NCBI GenBank assembly: GCA_945899335.1
Contig: CAMDIP010000042.1
Coordinates: 1 to 9,126, forward strand
DNA length: 9,126 nt
Reading direction: 5' to 3'
Source: Bordetella parapertussis
GTDB taxonomy: Bacteria; Pseudomonadota; Gammaproteobacteria; Burkholderiales; Burkholderiaceae_C
The position numbers and the translations under genes were made by a program. This document shows, in pieces, positions 1 to 6,074 of this stretch (the stretch's first letter is position 1; each line of letters opens with the position of its first letter). The notes under the pieces were generated by a model, which ran no database searches, was not told where the DNA came from, and saw only the letters and a program-made list of their open reading frames with translations.

Positions 1-222
1 TGCGCCCTGTGTCATGGAGCGAACGGTATTGCCGGCATGCCCAGCGCCCCCAACCTCGCCGGGCAACAAGCCATTTACCTCAGCGAACAGCTGAAGAACT
101 ACCGCAGTGGCAAACGCCACCATGAGGTGATGGGCGTGATTGCTAAATCCTTAACAGATGCAGATATTGCAAATCTGTCAGCTTGGTACAGCGCCATCAA
201 GGTAACTGTTGAAGCACCTTGA
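1..222 (+). CDS. Class I cytochrome c (c553/c4-like), 3' part only
   Basis: The reading frame is open from base 1 and ends with TGA at 220-222, so the 5' part, including any signal peptide, lies outside the window. The visible 73 residues begin with C-A-L-C-H, a covalent haem c site (Cys1, Cys4, His5). A -GxxxxP-NLAGQ- stretch typical of small cytochromes c553/c4 follows. The segment G-K-R-H-H-E-V-M-G then supplies the likely axial Met (about residue 44), and a closing helix reads L-T-D-A-D-I-A-N-L-S-A-W-Y. Family knowledge: these are soluble or membrane-attached periplasmic electron carriers, sometimes C-terminal domains of larger dehydrogenases or di-haem proteins. Whether this is a whole small cytochrome or the last domain of a larger one cannot be told here. 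The next gene starts one base after its stop, so the two are probably co-transcribed. Confidence 0.88.
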   Translation, partial: CALCHGANGIAGMPSAPNLAGQQAIYLSEQLKNYRSGKRHHEVMGVIAKSLTDADIANLSAWYSAIKVTVEAP

Positions 223-223
223 T

Positions 224-556
224 ATGTTCAAGTGTGCAAGCTTTCTGCTGTGTTGGCTGCTGATTACGCCAGCCCAAGCGGCCACGAGCGCGCGTTTTTT
301 GACGGCCGCTGAAATGCAAGCCAGTCTGCTTTCAGAGCTGGAAGAGGTGCGCTTTAATGGTCGCAACTACATCATGGGCGTGGTGGATACGCTGATGCTG
401 ACCAAATCATCCGCTATATGTATGCAGGAAAAAACTGAGATTAATCAGATCGCTGACTTGGTAAAACTGCAATTGCAGCTACGCCCAGAATTGATGCGTT
501 ACAACGCTGCTGGGGTAGTACGGGAAATAATGGTGGCGAATTTCCCTTGCGTTTGA
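224..556 (+). CDS. Exported Rap1a/Tai family protein (orphan immunity-like)
   Basis: A 110-residue protein starts at ATG 224, one base after the cytochrome stop. A TTG start at 209 is possible but would only lengthen the signal peptide. No Shine-Dalgarno is visible, so translational coupling to the cytochrome gene is likely. Residues 1-19 form a signal peptide (hydrophobic F-L-L-C-W-L-L-I, cleavage likely after A-Q-A). The rest follows the Rap1a/Tai pattern: a helix, then R-N-Y-I-M-G-V-V-D, a Cys (66) after a short loop, a helix rich in Q/L before R-P-E-L, an A-A-x-V-V-R-E-I-M helix, and the terminal F-P-C. Cys66 and Cys109 could form a periplasmic disulfide. Family knowledge: Rap1a/Tai4 proteins neutralise type VI secreted Tae4 amidases, but many relatives stand alone with unknown roles. 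No amidase effector is seen beside it, so a function in immunity is not claimed. Confidence 0.72.
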   Translation: MFKCASFLLCWLLITPAQAATSARFLTAAEMQASLLSELEEVRFNGRNYIMGVVDTLMLTKSSAICMQEKTEINQIADLVKLQLQLRPELMRYNAAGVVREIMVANFPCV

Positions 557-566
557 ATTACCAGAC

Positions 567-812
567 TCAGTTGAGCAAAAGCTTTTTCGCTTCTTTCAAA
601 ATCTTCAGAGCTTCATCTTCTTTGCCCTCTTTGAACAGACGTTCGCCTTCTTCGCGCATAGCCTTGGCTTTTTCAAGCTCTGCACCAGTTTTGGTGGTCT
701 TGCCAAAAGCGTTGTCCACGTATTTCATTTCACAGGGAACGGGGCCTGGGCAGTGGGCGAAAGCCAAAGAATGCATGGACAAAACCAAGATCAACCATAA
801 TTGCTTCATCAT
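567..812 (-). CDS. Small secreted helical (single TPR-like hairpin) protein
   Basis: An 81-residue protein of unknown function. Residues 1 to about 19 form a clear signal peptide (hydrophobic L-W-L-I-L-V-L, cleavage probably after F-A or A-F-A). A short segment with two cysteines, H-C-P-G-P-V-P-C, follows. The C-terminal half is a charged helix pair with the spacing of one tetratricopeptide-like hairpin: E-G-E-R-L-F-K-E-G-K-E-D-E-A-L-K-I-L. It is probably periplasmic. The start codons are tandem ATGs (812 and 809) behind a GAGG on the minus strand at about 815-818; spacing slightly favours the second. It converges on the Rap1a/Tai-like gene with only 10 bases between stops. It diverges from gloB across 87 bases. 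The signal peptide, ribosome site and TPR-like pattern argue that it is real rather than a shadow frame. Confidence 0.72.
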   Translation of the reverse strand: MMKQLWLILVLSMHSLAFAHCPGPVPCEMKYVDNAFGKTTKTGAELEKAKAMREEGERLFKEGKEDEALKILKEAKKLLLN

Positions 813-899
813 TTCCTCGCTAAATCAGTCATAGAGTGATTTCAGTTTAGAACAACTCCATTTACACAGGCTTACACCGCCCCAACCAAGGTCTTTGCC

Positions 900-1691
900 A
901 TGCTGGTCAAACAAATCTGGACTGCCAATGCCTACCGAAATTTCAATTACCTGATTGCCTGTCCGCAAACTGGCGAGGCCTTGGCCATAGACCCTTTGGA
1001 CAGTGCCAAATGTTTGCAAGTAGCCAAAGAAGAGGGTTGGAGCATCACCCAAATATTGAACACCCATGAGCACCACGACCACATTGGCGGCAACCAAGCG
1101 GTGGTGGACGCCACGGGAGCCAAAGTGCTGGCACACGCCAAAGCGGCGAGCGCCATTCCAGGCGTGTTTCGCGGTCTGTTGGCGGGAGACATCATCAAAG
1201 TGGGCAAGACGGTGGAGCTGGAAGCCTTAGACACCCCAGGGCACACCTATTGCCATATTTGCCTGCGCTCTCACACCGATCAACCGGCTTTGTTCTCGGG
1301 CGACACCTTGTTCAATGCGGGGGCCGGCAACTGCCACAACGGCGGCAATATGGATGCGCTGTTCCAAACCTTTGACACACAACTCAGCCGCTTGCCCAGC
1401 AATACCTTGGTCTACCCCGGGCACGATTACATCGAAAACAATTTGCGTTTCACCTTGAACCGCGAACCCGACAACTTGGCCGCCCAACAATTGCTAACGC
1501 AGGTGAGCGGCCAAGACCTGAACCACGCTTTTGTGTCCACGCTCAGCGTGGAGCAAGAGGTAAATATATTTTTTCGCCTTGGCACGCAGCAGGTGGTGGC
1601 AGAGCTAAGAAAAAGCTTTCCCGACTTGCCCGAGCAACCCGATGCGCTGACGGTGTTTAAAAAGCTGCGCGAATTGCGCAACAGTTGGTGA
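900..1691 (+). CDS. gloB: Hydroxyacylglutathione hydrolase (glyoxalase II)
   Basis: This 263-residue metallo-beta-lactamase-fold enzyme hydrolyses S-D-lactoylglutathione to D-lactate and glutathione, the second step of methylglyoxal detoxification in the cytoplasm. The binuclear metal site is complete: T-H-E-H-H-D-H at residues 55-61 (His56, His58, Asp60, His61), His115 in T-P-G-H-T, Asp135 in F-S-G-D-T-L-F, and His175 in Y-P-G-H-D-Y. The C-terminal region (about 180-263) has the helical substrate-binding domain typical of glyoxalase II, with N-L-R-F and the closing K-L-R-E-L-R. Length matches the family (about 250-265). ATG 900 is preceded by a modest AAGG at 888-891, 8 bases upstream. There is no signal peptide. 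The gene appears to be a single transcription unit. No glyoxalase I gene is in the window, and it has no obvious link to the flanking genes. Confidence 0.95.
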   Translation: MLVKQIWTANAYRNFNYLIACPQTGEALAIDPLDSAKCLQVAKEEGWSITQILNTHEHHDHIGGNQAVVDATGAKVLAHAKAASAIPGVFRGLLAGDIIKVGKTVELEALDTPGHTYCHICLRSHTDQPALFSGDTLFNAGAGNCHNGGNMDALFQTFDTQLSRLPSNTLVYPGHDYIENNLRFTLNREPDNLAAQQLLTQVSGQDLNHAFVSTLSVEQEVNIFFRLGTQQVVAELRKSFPDLPEQPDALTVFKKLRELRNSW

Positions 1692-1721
1692 GCACTTAGT
1701 GCGCTGAGATGCGCTTTTGGA

Positions 1722-1767
1722 GTCTGCATTGTTATTGAAGACAGCGTCAGTTTGTTTTTTTGCAGAC
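1722..1767. repeat. Separated inverted repeat downstream of gloB
   Basis: GTCTGCA (1722-1728) is matched by TGCAGAC (1761-1767), an exact 7-base inverted repeat with a 32-base spacer. A T-run lies just inside the right arm (1754-1761) rather than after it, so it does not fit a standard intrinsic terminator in the gloB direction. On the minus strand it gives no terminator either. The 245-base gap 1692-1936 also holds a short GCAC-TTA-GTGC hairpin at 1692-1702, and otherwise only the weak promoter described separately. The role is unknown and chance occurrence is possible. Confidence 0.3.
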
Positions 1768-1881
1768 CCAAGGCATACCACGAACTGCCACAGGGGAAAT
1801 TGTTAACAGGTACTTGCGGCAAAAACTCATCGACGCATTTGAGTCGCAGGCAGTCACTTAAGGTTTTCCTCTCTGCCTTTT

Positions 1882-1916
1882 TTTAGCGACACTGCCTGAA
1901 TACTAAAATATATTAG
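1882..1916 (+). promoter_or_regulatory. Weak candidate promoter of the two-component operon
   Basis: A -10-like TAAAAT (1904-1909, five of six consensus bases) lies 28 bases before the kinase ATG. A poor -35-like TTTAGC sits at 1882-1887 with a 16-base spacer. The -10 overlaps an imperfect palindrome, CTAAAATATATTAG (1903-1916, six of seven base pairs), which could be an operator or simply AT-rich promoter sequence. No CCCTA/TAGGG elements like those at 5895-6012 are present here, so there is no sign of autoregulation by that motif. Confidence 0.28.
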
Positions 1917-1936
1917 CCTCTCAGCTTTTTCTTTAA

Positions 1937-2848
1937 ATGAAACCGACACAACTCCGCAAAGACTTATCGTTGATTGCCGTCTTGGTTTTGGCGTTTTGGG
2001 TGCTGGCGTCAATGTCAGAGTTATCCGAGCAAGTCTCAATATTTAGCCAGCGCTACGAAAAAATTCAGCTTGATGAGCTCCCTTTGACCTTGCTGGTCTT
2101 GAGCATTGGCCTGATTTGGTTTGCTTGGCGGCGCACCCAAGAAGCCCACGCCCAACTGCAAGAGCGCAGTCGTTCTGAACTCAAAGTGCAAGAACTGCTG
2201 CAACACAAAAGCGACTTGTTGCAAAGACTCTATACCGCAAAGGAAGACGAGCGCCTCGCCTTGGCCAGAGAGTTGCACGATGAAATGGGACAAACCAGCA
2301 CAGCCATCCGGACAGAAGTTGCGGTGTTGCAGCGCATTGGACGGCTTCACCCCGAAGCCGACGAGTCTGTTAAACGCATTGCCGAGTCAGCGCAGCATTT
2401 ATCTCAAATGACGCGGCAGATGTTGCATCGTTTACGCCCACCTGCCCTTGACAGCATGGGTTTGGAGCAGGCCTTAATGTCTTTGTGTGATAACTGGCAA
2501 AACAGCACCCAAAACGTATGTGAGTTGAAAACTTCAGCCCTTCCCGAGGGTTTAAATGACTATGCTTGCGTGACTGTTTACCGTATCGTGCAAGAAGCAT
2601 TGACCAATGTCACACGACATGCCAATGCCAAGCATGTAAGGGTACAACTGACGCTGGATACGCAAGGACTTAACTTGAATATTGAAGACGACGGTCAGGG
2701 TATGGCCGATACCCAAGCAGTACACCAAGGCTTTGGCCTCTTGGGTATGCAAGAGCGTGTCGCCAGTGTGGCGGGCAGCATGTCCATCAGCAGTAAGCTG
2801 GGTCAGGGTGTGCGCTTGGCCATACAGATACCCAAGGAGTCCTTGTGA
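1937..2848 (+). CDS. NarL-type sensor histidine kinase (HisKA_3 / HATPase_c)
   Basis: A 303-residue inner-membrane sensor kinase that should autophosphorylate and pass phosphate to the regulator encoded next. Residues about 11-25 and 50-64 are transmembrane segments enclosing only about 24 periplasmic residues. A coiled-coil-like linker (about 66-105) follows. The HisKA_3 dimerisation box has L-A-R-E-L-H-D-E-M-G-Q with phospho-acceptor His114. The ATPase domain shows the N box E-A-L-T-N-V-T-R-H-A (Asn224), G1 D-D-G-Q-G-M (251-256), G2 G-F-G-L-L-G-M (265-271), and a terminal G-x-G-V-R-L. No PAS, GAF or HAMP domain is visible, so the signal is probably sensed in or at the membrane or through a partner protein. 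ATG 1937 has no clear Shine-Dalgarno, but the next ATG (2012) would remove the first membrane segment, so 1937 is preferred. The general architecture resembles MxaY/MoxY- and ExaD-type kinases; that is resemblance, not identification. Confidence 0.92.
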   Translation: MKPTQLRKDLSLIAVLVLAFWVLASMSELSEQVSIFSQRYEKIQLDELPLTLLVLSIGLIWFAWRRTQEAHAQLQERSRSELKVQELLQHKSDLLQRLYTAKEDERLALARELHDEMGQTSTAIRTEVAVLQRIGRLHPEADESVKRIAESAQHLSQMTRQMLHRLRPPALDSMGLEQALMSLCDNWQNSTQNVCELKTSALPEGLNDYACVTVYRIVQEALTNVTRHANAKHVRVQLTLDTQGLNLNIEDDGQGMADTQAVHQGFGLLGMQERVASVAGSMSISSKLGQGVRLAIQIPKESL

Positions 2849-3486
2849 TTCGCGTGCTGTTGATTGATGACCATCCGGTTGTCCGAACAGGCTACAAGCG
2901 TTTGTTGTTGCAAGAGCCTGGCCTTGAGGTGGTCGCAGAGGCCTCAAACTCTGATGAGGGCTACCACGCATTTCAAGTGCATCTGCCCGATGTCACGGTC
3001 ACTGATGTCTCCATGCCAGGCGCAGGAGGTTTGTCTTTGCTGCAAAAGATCTTGCAAAGGCAAGCCGATGCCAAGGTGTTGGTGTGCAGCATGTACGACT
3101 CCCCACAGCTTGTTCAGCGTGCTTTAGACAGTGGGGCTCGGGGGTTTGTGTCTAAGAACGCCGAGCCCGAAGAGTTGGTACGGGCAGTGCAGGCGGTCTT
3201 CCTCGGTCAGCAGTACCTTAGTAAAGGCTTGCATATTGAAACTTTAAACGGTGAATTTCCACAAGAAGCCCAGCGCATTGCCTCCTTGTCCCCTCGAGAA
3301 TATGAAATTTTTCGCCTATTGGCCTTGGGGCACACCATTACAGAATGTGCCGATGTGTTGTGCGTCAGCCATAAAACCATATCCAACAACCAAACGCAAA
3401 TCAAAGAAAAATTACACTTGGAAACCATGACGGCGCTGGTGCACTTGGCCCAACGCCATCAGGTGATTGAAGTAGAGGGTTCTTAA
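2845..3486 (+). CDS. LuxR/NarL-family response regulator
   Basis: A 213-residue DNA-binding regulator, the evident partner of the kinase. The receiver domain (1-120) has the acidic pair Asp8/Asp9, phospho-acceptor Asp54 in V-T-D-V-S-M-P-G, Ser82 in the switch position, and Lys104 in F-V-S-K. The C-terminal HTH (about 147-208) begins L-S-P-R-E-Y-E-I-F-R-L-L-A-L-G-H-T and continues V-S-H-K-T-I-S-N-N-Q-T-Q-I-K-E-K-L. Start: GTG 2845 overlaps the kinase TGA by four bases (GTGA), with a strong AAGGAG at 2834-2839 five bases upstream, so translation is coupled. The recognition-helix region carries N-N-Q where many LuxR-type proteins have x-H-R or x-H-x. The stop codon overlaps the stop of the convergent TonB receptor gene. 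Proximity makes it the prime candidate to bind the palindromes at 5895-6012, but this is inference. Confidence 0.93.
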   Translation: MIRVLLIDDHPVVRTGYKRLLLQEPGLEVVAEASNSDEGYHAFQVHLPDVTVTDVSMPGAGGLSLLQKILQRQADAKVLVCSMYDSPQLVQRALDSGARGFVSKNAEPEELVRAVQAVFLGQQYLSKGLHIETLNGEFPQEAQRIASLSPREYEIFRLLALGHTITECADVLCVSHKTISNNQTQIKEKLHLETMTALVHLAQRHQVIEVEGS

Positions 3487-5843
3487 AACTTATAGCGCAT
3501 ACCCAACAACAGTGAACGTGTCGCACCAGGTGCCACAAATTTCGCAATGGTTTGCTCGCCAGAAGTTCCGTTCAGGGTAGAGCCATCGAGTGCGAAGTTG
3601 TTGGCGGCCATCAAACCATAGGTCTCGTAACGCTTGTTCAAGACATTGTTGATTTTTCCGAAAAACTCCAAGCCCTTTTCAGCTTTGTAGGTGGCAGACA
3701 AGTTCAGCAGGGTATAGCCCTTGGTACTGGCGTCAGTGACAACAGTTTCATTATCCAGACCAACTAAACCATCTTCATTGCCTTGTGTAACCAGTTTGGA
3801 GGTACTTACAGTTGAAGCGCCAAGTGAGAGCTTTTCGCTGGCTTGCCAATCGAGGTGCAGTTTCAAGGTGTTCATGGGCAGTCCTGCCATGCGTGTGCCA
3901 GGTTTGATGGACATGTTTCTGTCGCCCGACATCAATTTGGCTGTGTCTTGGTAAGTGGCGTACAAGAAACTGTATTGGGTACGCAGGCTCCATACACCCC
4001 AAGATTTGCTTGCGCTCAGGTCAACACCTTGATAACGTGTTTTAGAAAAATTGGCAAAGTAACCCATGCCACCTGCGGCAATAGGTGTGAAAAGGATATC
4101 GTTTTTGTTATTCGTGCTGTAGGCTGAAACTGCCAAGGCGTAATTGCGTTCGTTTCTCCAACGCATACCCACCTCTATGGTTTGCGACACCACTTGATTG
4201 AGAAATGGGTCGGCCTGCAAGCCTGTGGGTAATTGACAAGGATTGTTTTTGTCCGCGCAGCCCAACTCAATGACAGTGGGCACACGGTTGCTTTGGCCCA
4301 GATTGCCAAAAACAGTCATGCTGTCGTTCAACTTGTGCGTCAGACCCAAAGAGGGGTTGAATTTTTTGTAGGTGAAAGTTTCTTTGGGGGCAACCACACC
4401 AGCTTGCAAATCATTATTTGCGTCAAAGTAATCGGTCAGGGTGTTGCTGACGGTGGAACGGTTGTATCTGCCTGCAAAGGTGACATGGGTGGCGGGCGAT
4501 AAGGTGTAAGTGTCGGCCAGATAAACACCCAAAGCAGTGGAATTACCTGTCACAGCAGCTGTGTTGCCGGCAGCGCGTGAGCAGTCAGTGGTCGATACAT
4601 TGCGGGTGATGGCATTCAACGTGCAGGCCTGCTGTGTGGCGCTGTAAGCGCTTTTGCTTTTGTCTAAAGCCGCCCCAACCGTGAGTTGGTGGGCATCCAA
4701 GATTTTCGTCAGGTTGGCTGCAACACCATAGCTGTTTTGCGAGGTGATCGAGCGACGAAGCTCGCCGTCTATTTCGTCGTCTGGTGCCAATCCATTGAAA
4801 TTATCACAAGCGCTTCCACCTGTTGTGTTGTCACACTCCACATCACCCCCAATGCGGTTTTGCTTGCTTTTGCGCACATAGACTGTTGCAGCGAGCTCGG
4901 TGTTGGCGTCAAGCACACGCTGGGCATTGAAGGTCAGCAAGTTGGTGGTATTTTTGGTTTCGTCAGGGTAGGAGTAAACCGCATTTCGGTTGCGTGCATA
5001 CAAACCGGCAACACCTACCACTTTAGGGTCCTCAACTCCATCGTAATTGGTGCTGGGGGTCAGGCCATTACCCATCAGTTTGCTGCTGCCAGATAAAAAG
5101 CTCACATCCCAGTTGCTGTCGTTTTGGGTGCGTCCCACTTTGACAAAAAGATTTTGCAAACTGCCAGCTGACTCATCGCGCCAACCTTGTTCACTGAAGG
5201 CGCTGCCAGCGATAAAGCGGTGCCATCCGTCATCGGACTTGCTGCCATGGGTGAGGTCAATTTTGGTGCGGCCAAAACTGCCTAAGCTCAGGCCGAGTTC
5301 ATTTCCTTGGGTGGTCAATCCGGATTTGGTGGTGAAAGCCAGCGCTCCACCCAGCGTATTCAAACCATAAATGGGGTTGGAACCTGGCACCAAGGTGACG
5401 TTATCGAATGCGACCTCGGGAAACATATCCCAATTGACCACGTCGCCAAAAGGTTCGTTGACCCGCACACCGTCAAGGTAGACCGACAAACCTTGGGCGG
5501 CACCCAAAGTGGCTGATGCGCGAAAGCCTCGGTAAGTGACATCCGACTGGTAGGGGCTGCCCTGTATGTCGTTCACATTCACGCCATTGAGGTTTTCTGT
5601 CATGTATTCGCTGAGGTTGAGCGAATTGCCTTGGCGCAAGGTAGCGCTGTTGAAAGTTTGCACGTCGAAGGGCAGTTTGCTTTTTTCGATGCCAATGCCA
5701 GGCAAGGGCGAAGTGTTGACCACTTGCACCTCTTTGAGGCTATTGGCTGCCTCGGGGGCGTTTTGAGCATGGGCTTGGAGGGCCATGGCGCTGGCCAATA
5801 GCAAGCAAAGCATGGGTTTTTGCATAGATTTTTTTATAAACAT
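3483..5843 (-). CDS. TonB-dependent outer-membrane receptor, substrate unknown
   Basis: A 786-residue outer-membrane active-transport porin driven by TonB-ExbBD. Residues 1-26 are a signal peptide (L-C-L-L-L-A-S-A-M-A-L-Q-A-H-A, cleavage before Gln27). A TonB-box-like L-K-E-V-Q-V-V (about 36-42) and the plug domain follow: S-D-V-T-Y-R-G-F-R-A-S (100-110), Y-L-D-G-V-R-V-N-E-P-F-G-D (122-134), and V-P-G-S-N-P-I-Y-G-L-N-T-L-G-G-A (152-167). The remainder is a 22-strand-type barrel ending R-Y-K-F with a terminal aromatic. Three cysteine pairs (337/346, 407/421, 529/536) lie in probable extracellular loops. ATG 5843 is chosen. TTG 5858 would add five residues, and ATG 5825 still leaves a signal peptide; none has a good Shine-Dalgarno. 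It is convergent with the response regulator and divergent from the hydroxylase operon. The ligand (iron chelate, other metal chelate or cofactor) cannot be assigned. Confidence 0.93.
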   Translation of the reverse strand: MFIKKSMQKPMLCLLLASAMALQAHAQNAPEAANSLKEVQVVNTSPLPGIGIEKSKLPFDVQTFNSATLRQGNSLNLSEYMTENLNGVNVNDIQGSPYQSDVTYRGFRASATLGAAQGLSVYLDGVRVNEPFGDVVNWDMFPEVAFDNVTLVPGSNPIYGLNTLGGALAFTTKSGLTTQGNELGLSLGSFGRTKIDLTHGSKSDDGWHRFIAGSAFSEQGWRDESAGSLQNLFVKVGRTQNDSNWDVSFLSGSSKLMGNGLTPSTNYDGVEDPKVVGVAGLYARNRNAVYSYPDETKNTTNLLTFNAQRVLDANTELAATVYVRKSKQNRIGGDVECDNTTGGSACDNFNGLAPDDEIDGELRRSITSQNSYGVAANLTKILDAHQLTVGAALDKSKSAYSATQQACTLNAITRNVSTTDCSRAAGNTAAVTGNSTALGVYLADTYTLSPATHVTFAGRYNRSTVSNTLTDYFDANNDLQAGVVAPKETFTYKKFNPSLGLTHKLNDSMTVFGNLGQSNRVPTVIELGCADKNNPCQLPTGLQADPFLNQVVSQTIEVGMRWRNERNYALAVSAYSTNNKNDILFTPIAAGGMGYFANFSKTRYQGVDLSASKSWGVWSLRTQYSFLYATYQDTAKLMSGDRNMSIKPGTRMAGLPMNTLKLHLDWQASEKLSLGASTVSTSKLVTQGNEDGLVGLDNETVVTDASTKGYTLLNLSATYKAEKGLEFFGKINNVLNKRYETYGLMAANNFALDGSTLNGTSGEQTIAKFVAPGATRSLLLGMRYKF

Positions 5844-5876
5844 GGGGAACTTTTTCAAAAAATAGAGATAAATTGC

Positions 5877-5882
5877 ACTTTA
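5877..5882 (-). promoter_or_regulatory. Candidate -10 of the TonB receptor gene
   Basis: Read on the minus strand, TAAAGT (four of six -10 consensus bases) begins 19 bases after the CCTAGG-type palindrome at 5902-5909, which would occupy the -35 position. A start near 5870 would give a leader of about 27 bases to ATG 5843. No good -35 is present, which fits an activator-dependent promoter. This is inference from spacing only. Confidence 0.28.
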
Positions 5883-5894
5883 GGATTAACTTTA

Positions 5895-5916
5895 GAATTC
5901 TCCTAGGGAAAAATTC
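5895..5916. promoter_or_regulatory. Extended palindrome, candidate operator proximal to the receptor gene
   Basis: The core TCCTAGGGA (5901-5909) is nearly symmetrical. It is flanked by GAATT (5895-5899) on the left and AATTC (5912-5916) on the right, an exact inverted pair centred within one base of the core. The resulting 22-base dyad is the size expected for a dimeric regulator. The core is the same CCCTAGG type as the sites at 5990-6012. The neighbouring response regulator is the nearest candidate binder; no direct proof exists in the sequence. Confidence 0.5.
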
Positions 5917-5989
5917 CTGCGAAAAATATACCGACATTCAGCTGCCACAACCGGCTAAAACAGTTGTTTCAAAACGAGAATTTGAGAGA

Positions 5990-6012
5990 CCCTACTAGGG
6001 CTTCCCCTAGGG
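5990..6012. promoter_or_regulatory. Tandem CCCTA/TAGGG palindromes, candidate operator of the hydroxylase operon
   Basis: Two palindromes lie side by side: CCCTA-C-TAGGG at 5990-6000 and the perfect CCCTAGGG at 6005-6012. The inner arms TAGGG (5996-6000) and CCCTA (6005-6009) form a third inverted pair across CTTC. Half-sites therefore alternate in orientation through 23 bases, as for cooperative binding of dimers. The right palindrome lies where a -35 hexamer would be for the -10-like element at 6033-6038. Confidence 0.55.
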
Positions 6013-6032
6013 TATTAGGAACGATTAATTAG

Positions 6033-6038
6033 TAATAT
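6033..6038 (+). promoter_or_regulatory. Candidate -10 of the hydroxylase operon
   Basis: TAATAT (four of six consensus bases) lies 20 bases downstream of the palindrome CCCTAGGG. The -35 position is filled by that palindrome rather than by a TTGACA-like sequence, so transcription probably needs an activator. A start near 6045 would leave about 30 bases of leader. The leader holds a good Shine-Dalgarno, AAGGAAG (6063-6069), before ATG 6075. Confidence 0.33.
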
Positions 6039-6074
6039 GTCTGCTGTCCGCATCCCTCAATCAAGGAAGTATTT

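Noticed and set aside
209..223. TTG at 209 as the start of the Rap1a/Tai-like protein
   Set aside because: ATG 224 gives a better-proportioned signal peptide and sits just after the cytochrome stop. No ribosome site supports the TTG.
547..834. 95-codon plus-strand frame over the small secreted protein gene
   Set aside because: The minus-strand frame has a signal peptide, ribosome site and TPR-like pattern. The plus frame is a serine-rich shadow.
861..866. TTTACA as a -35 element for gloB
   Set aside because: No acceptable -10 lies 15-19 bases downstream.
825..1246. Two minus-strand open frames antisense to the 5' half of gloB
   Set aside because: The gloB metal-binding motifs on the plus strand leave no doubt which strand codes.
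1692..1894. Plus-strand frame open from the end of gloB through most of the gap
   Set aside because: It has no ATG or other start with a ribosome site and no recognisable protein pattern, so it is treated as non-coding.
5844..5858. TTG at 5858 as the start of the TonB receptor
   Set aside because: No Shine-Dalgarno is present and it would leave a very short leader from the candidate promoter. ATG 5843 already gives a complete signal peptide.
5958..5969. AAACA-GT-TGTTT inverted repeat midway between the divergent promoters
   Set aside because: The arms are only five AT-rich bases, and it matches neither the CCCTA-type dyads nor a known operator well enough to list.
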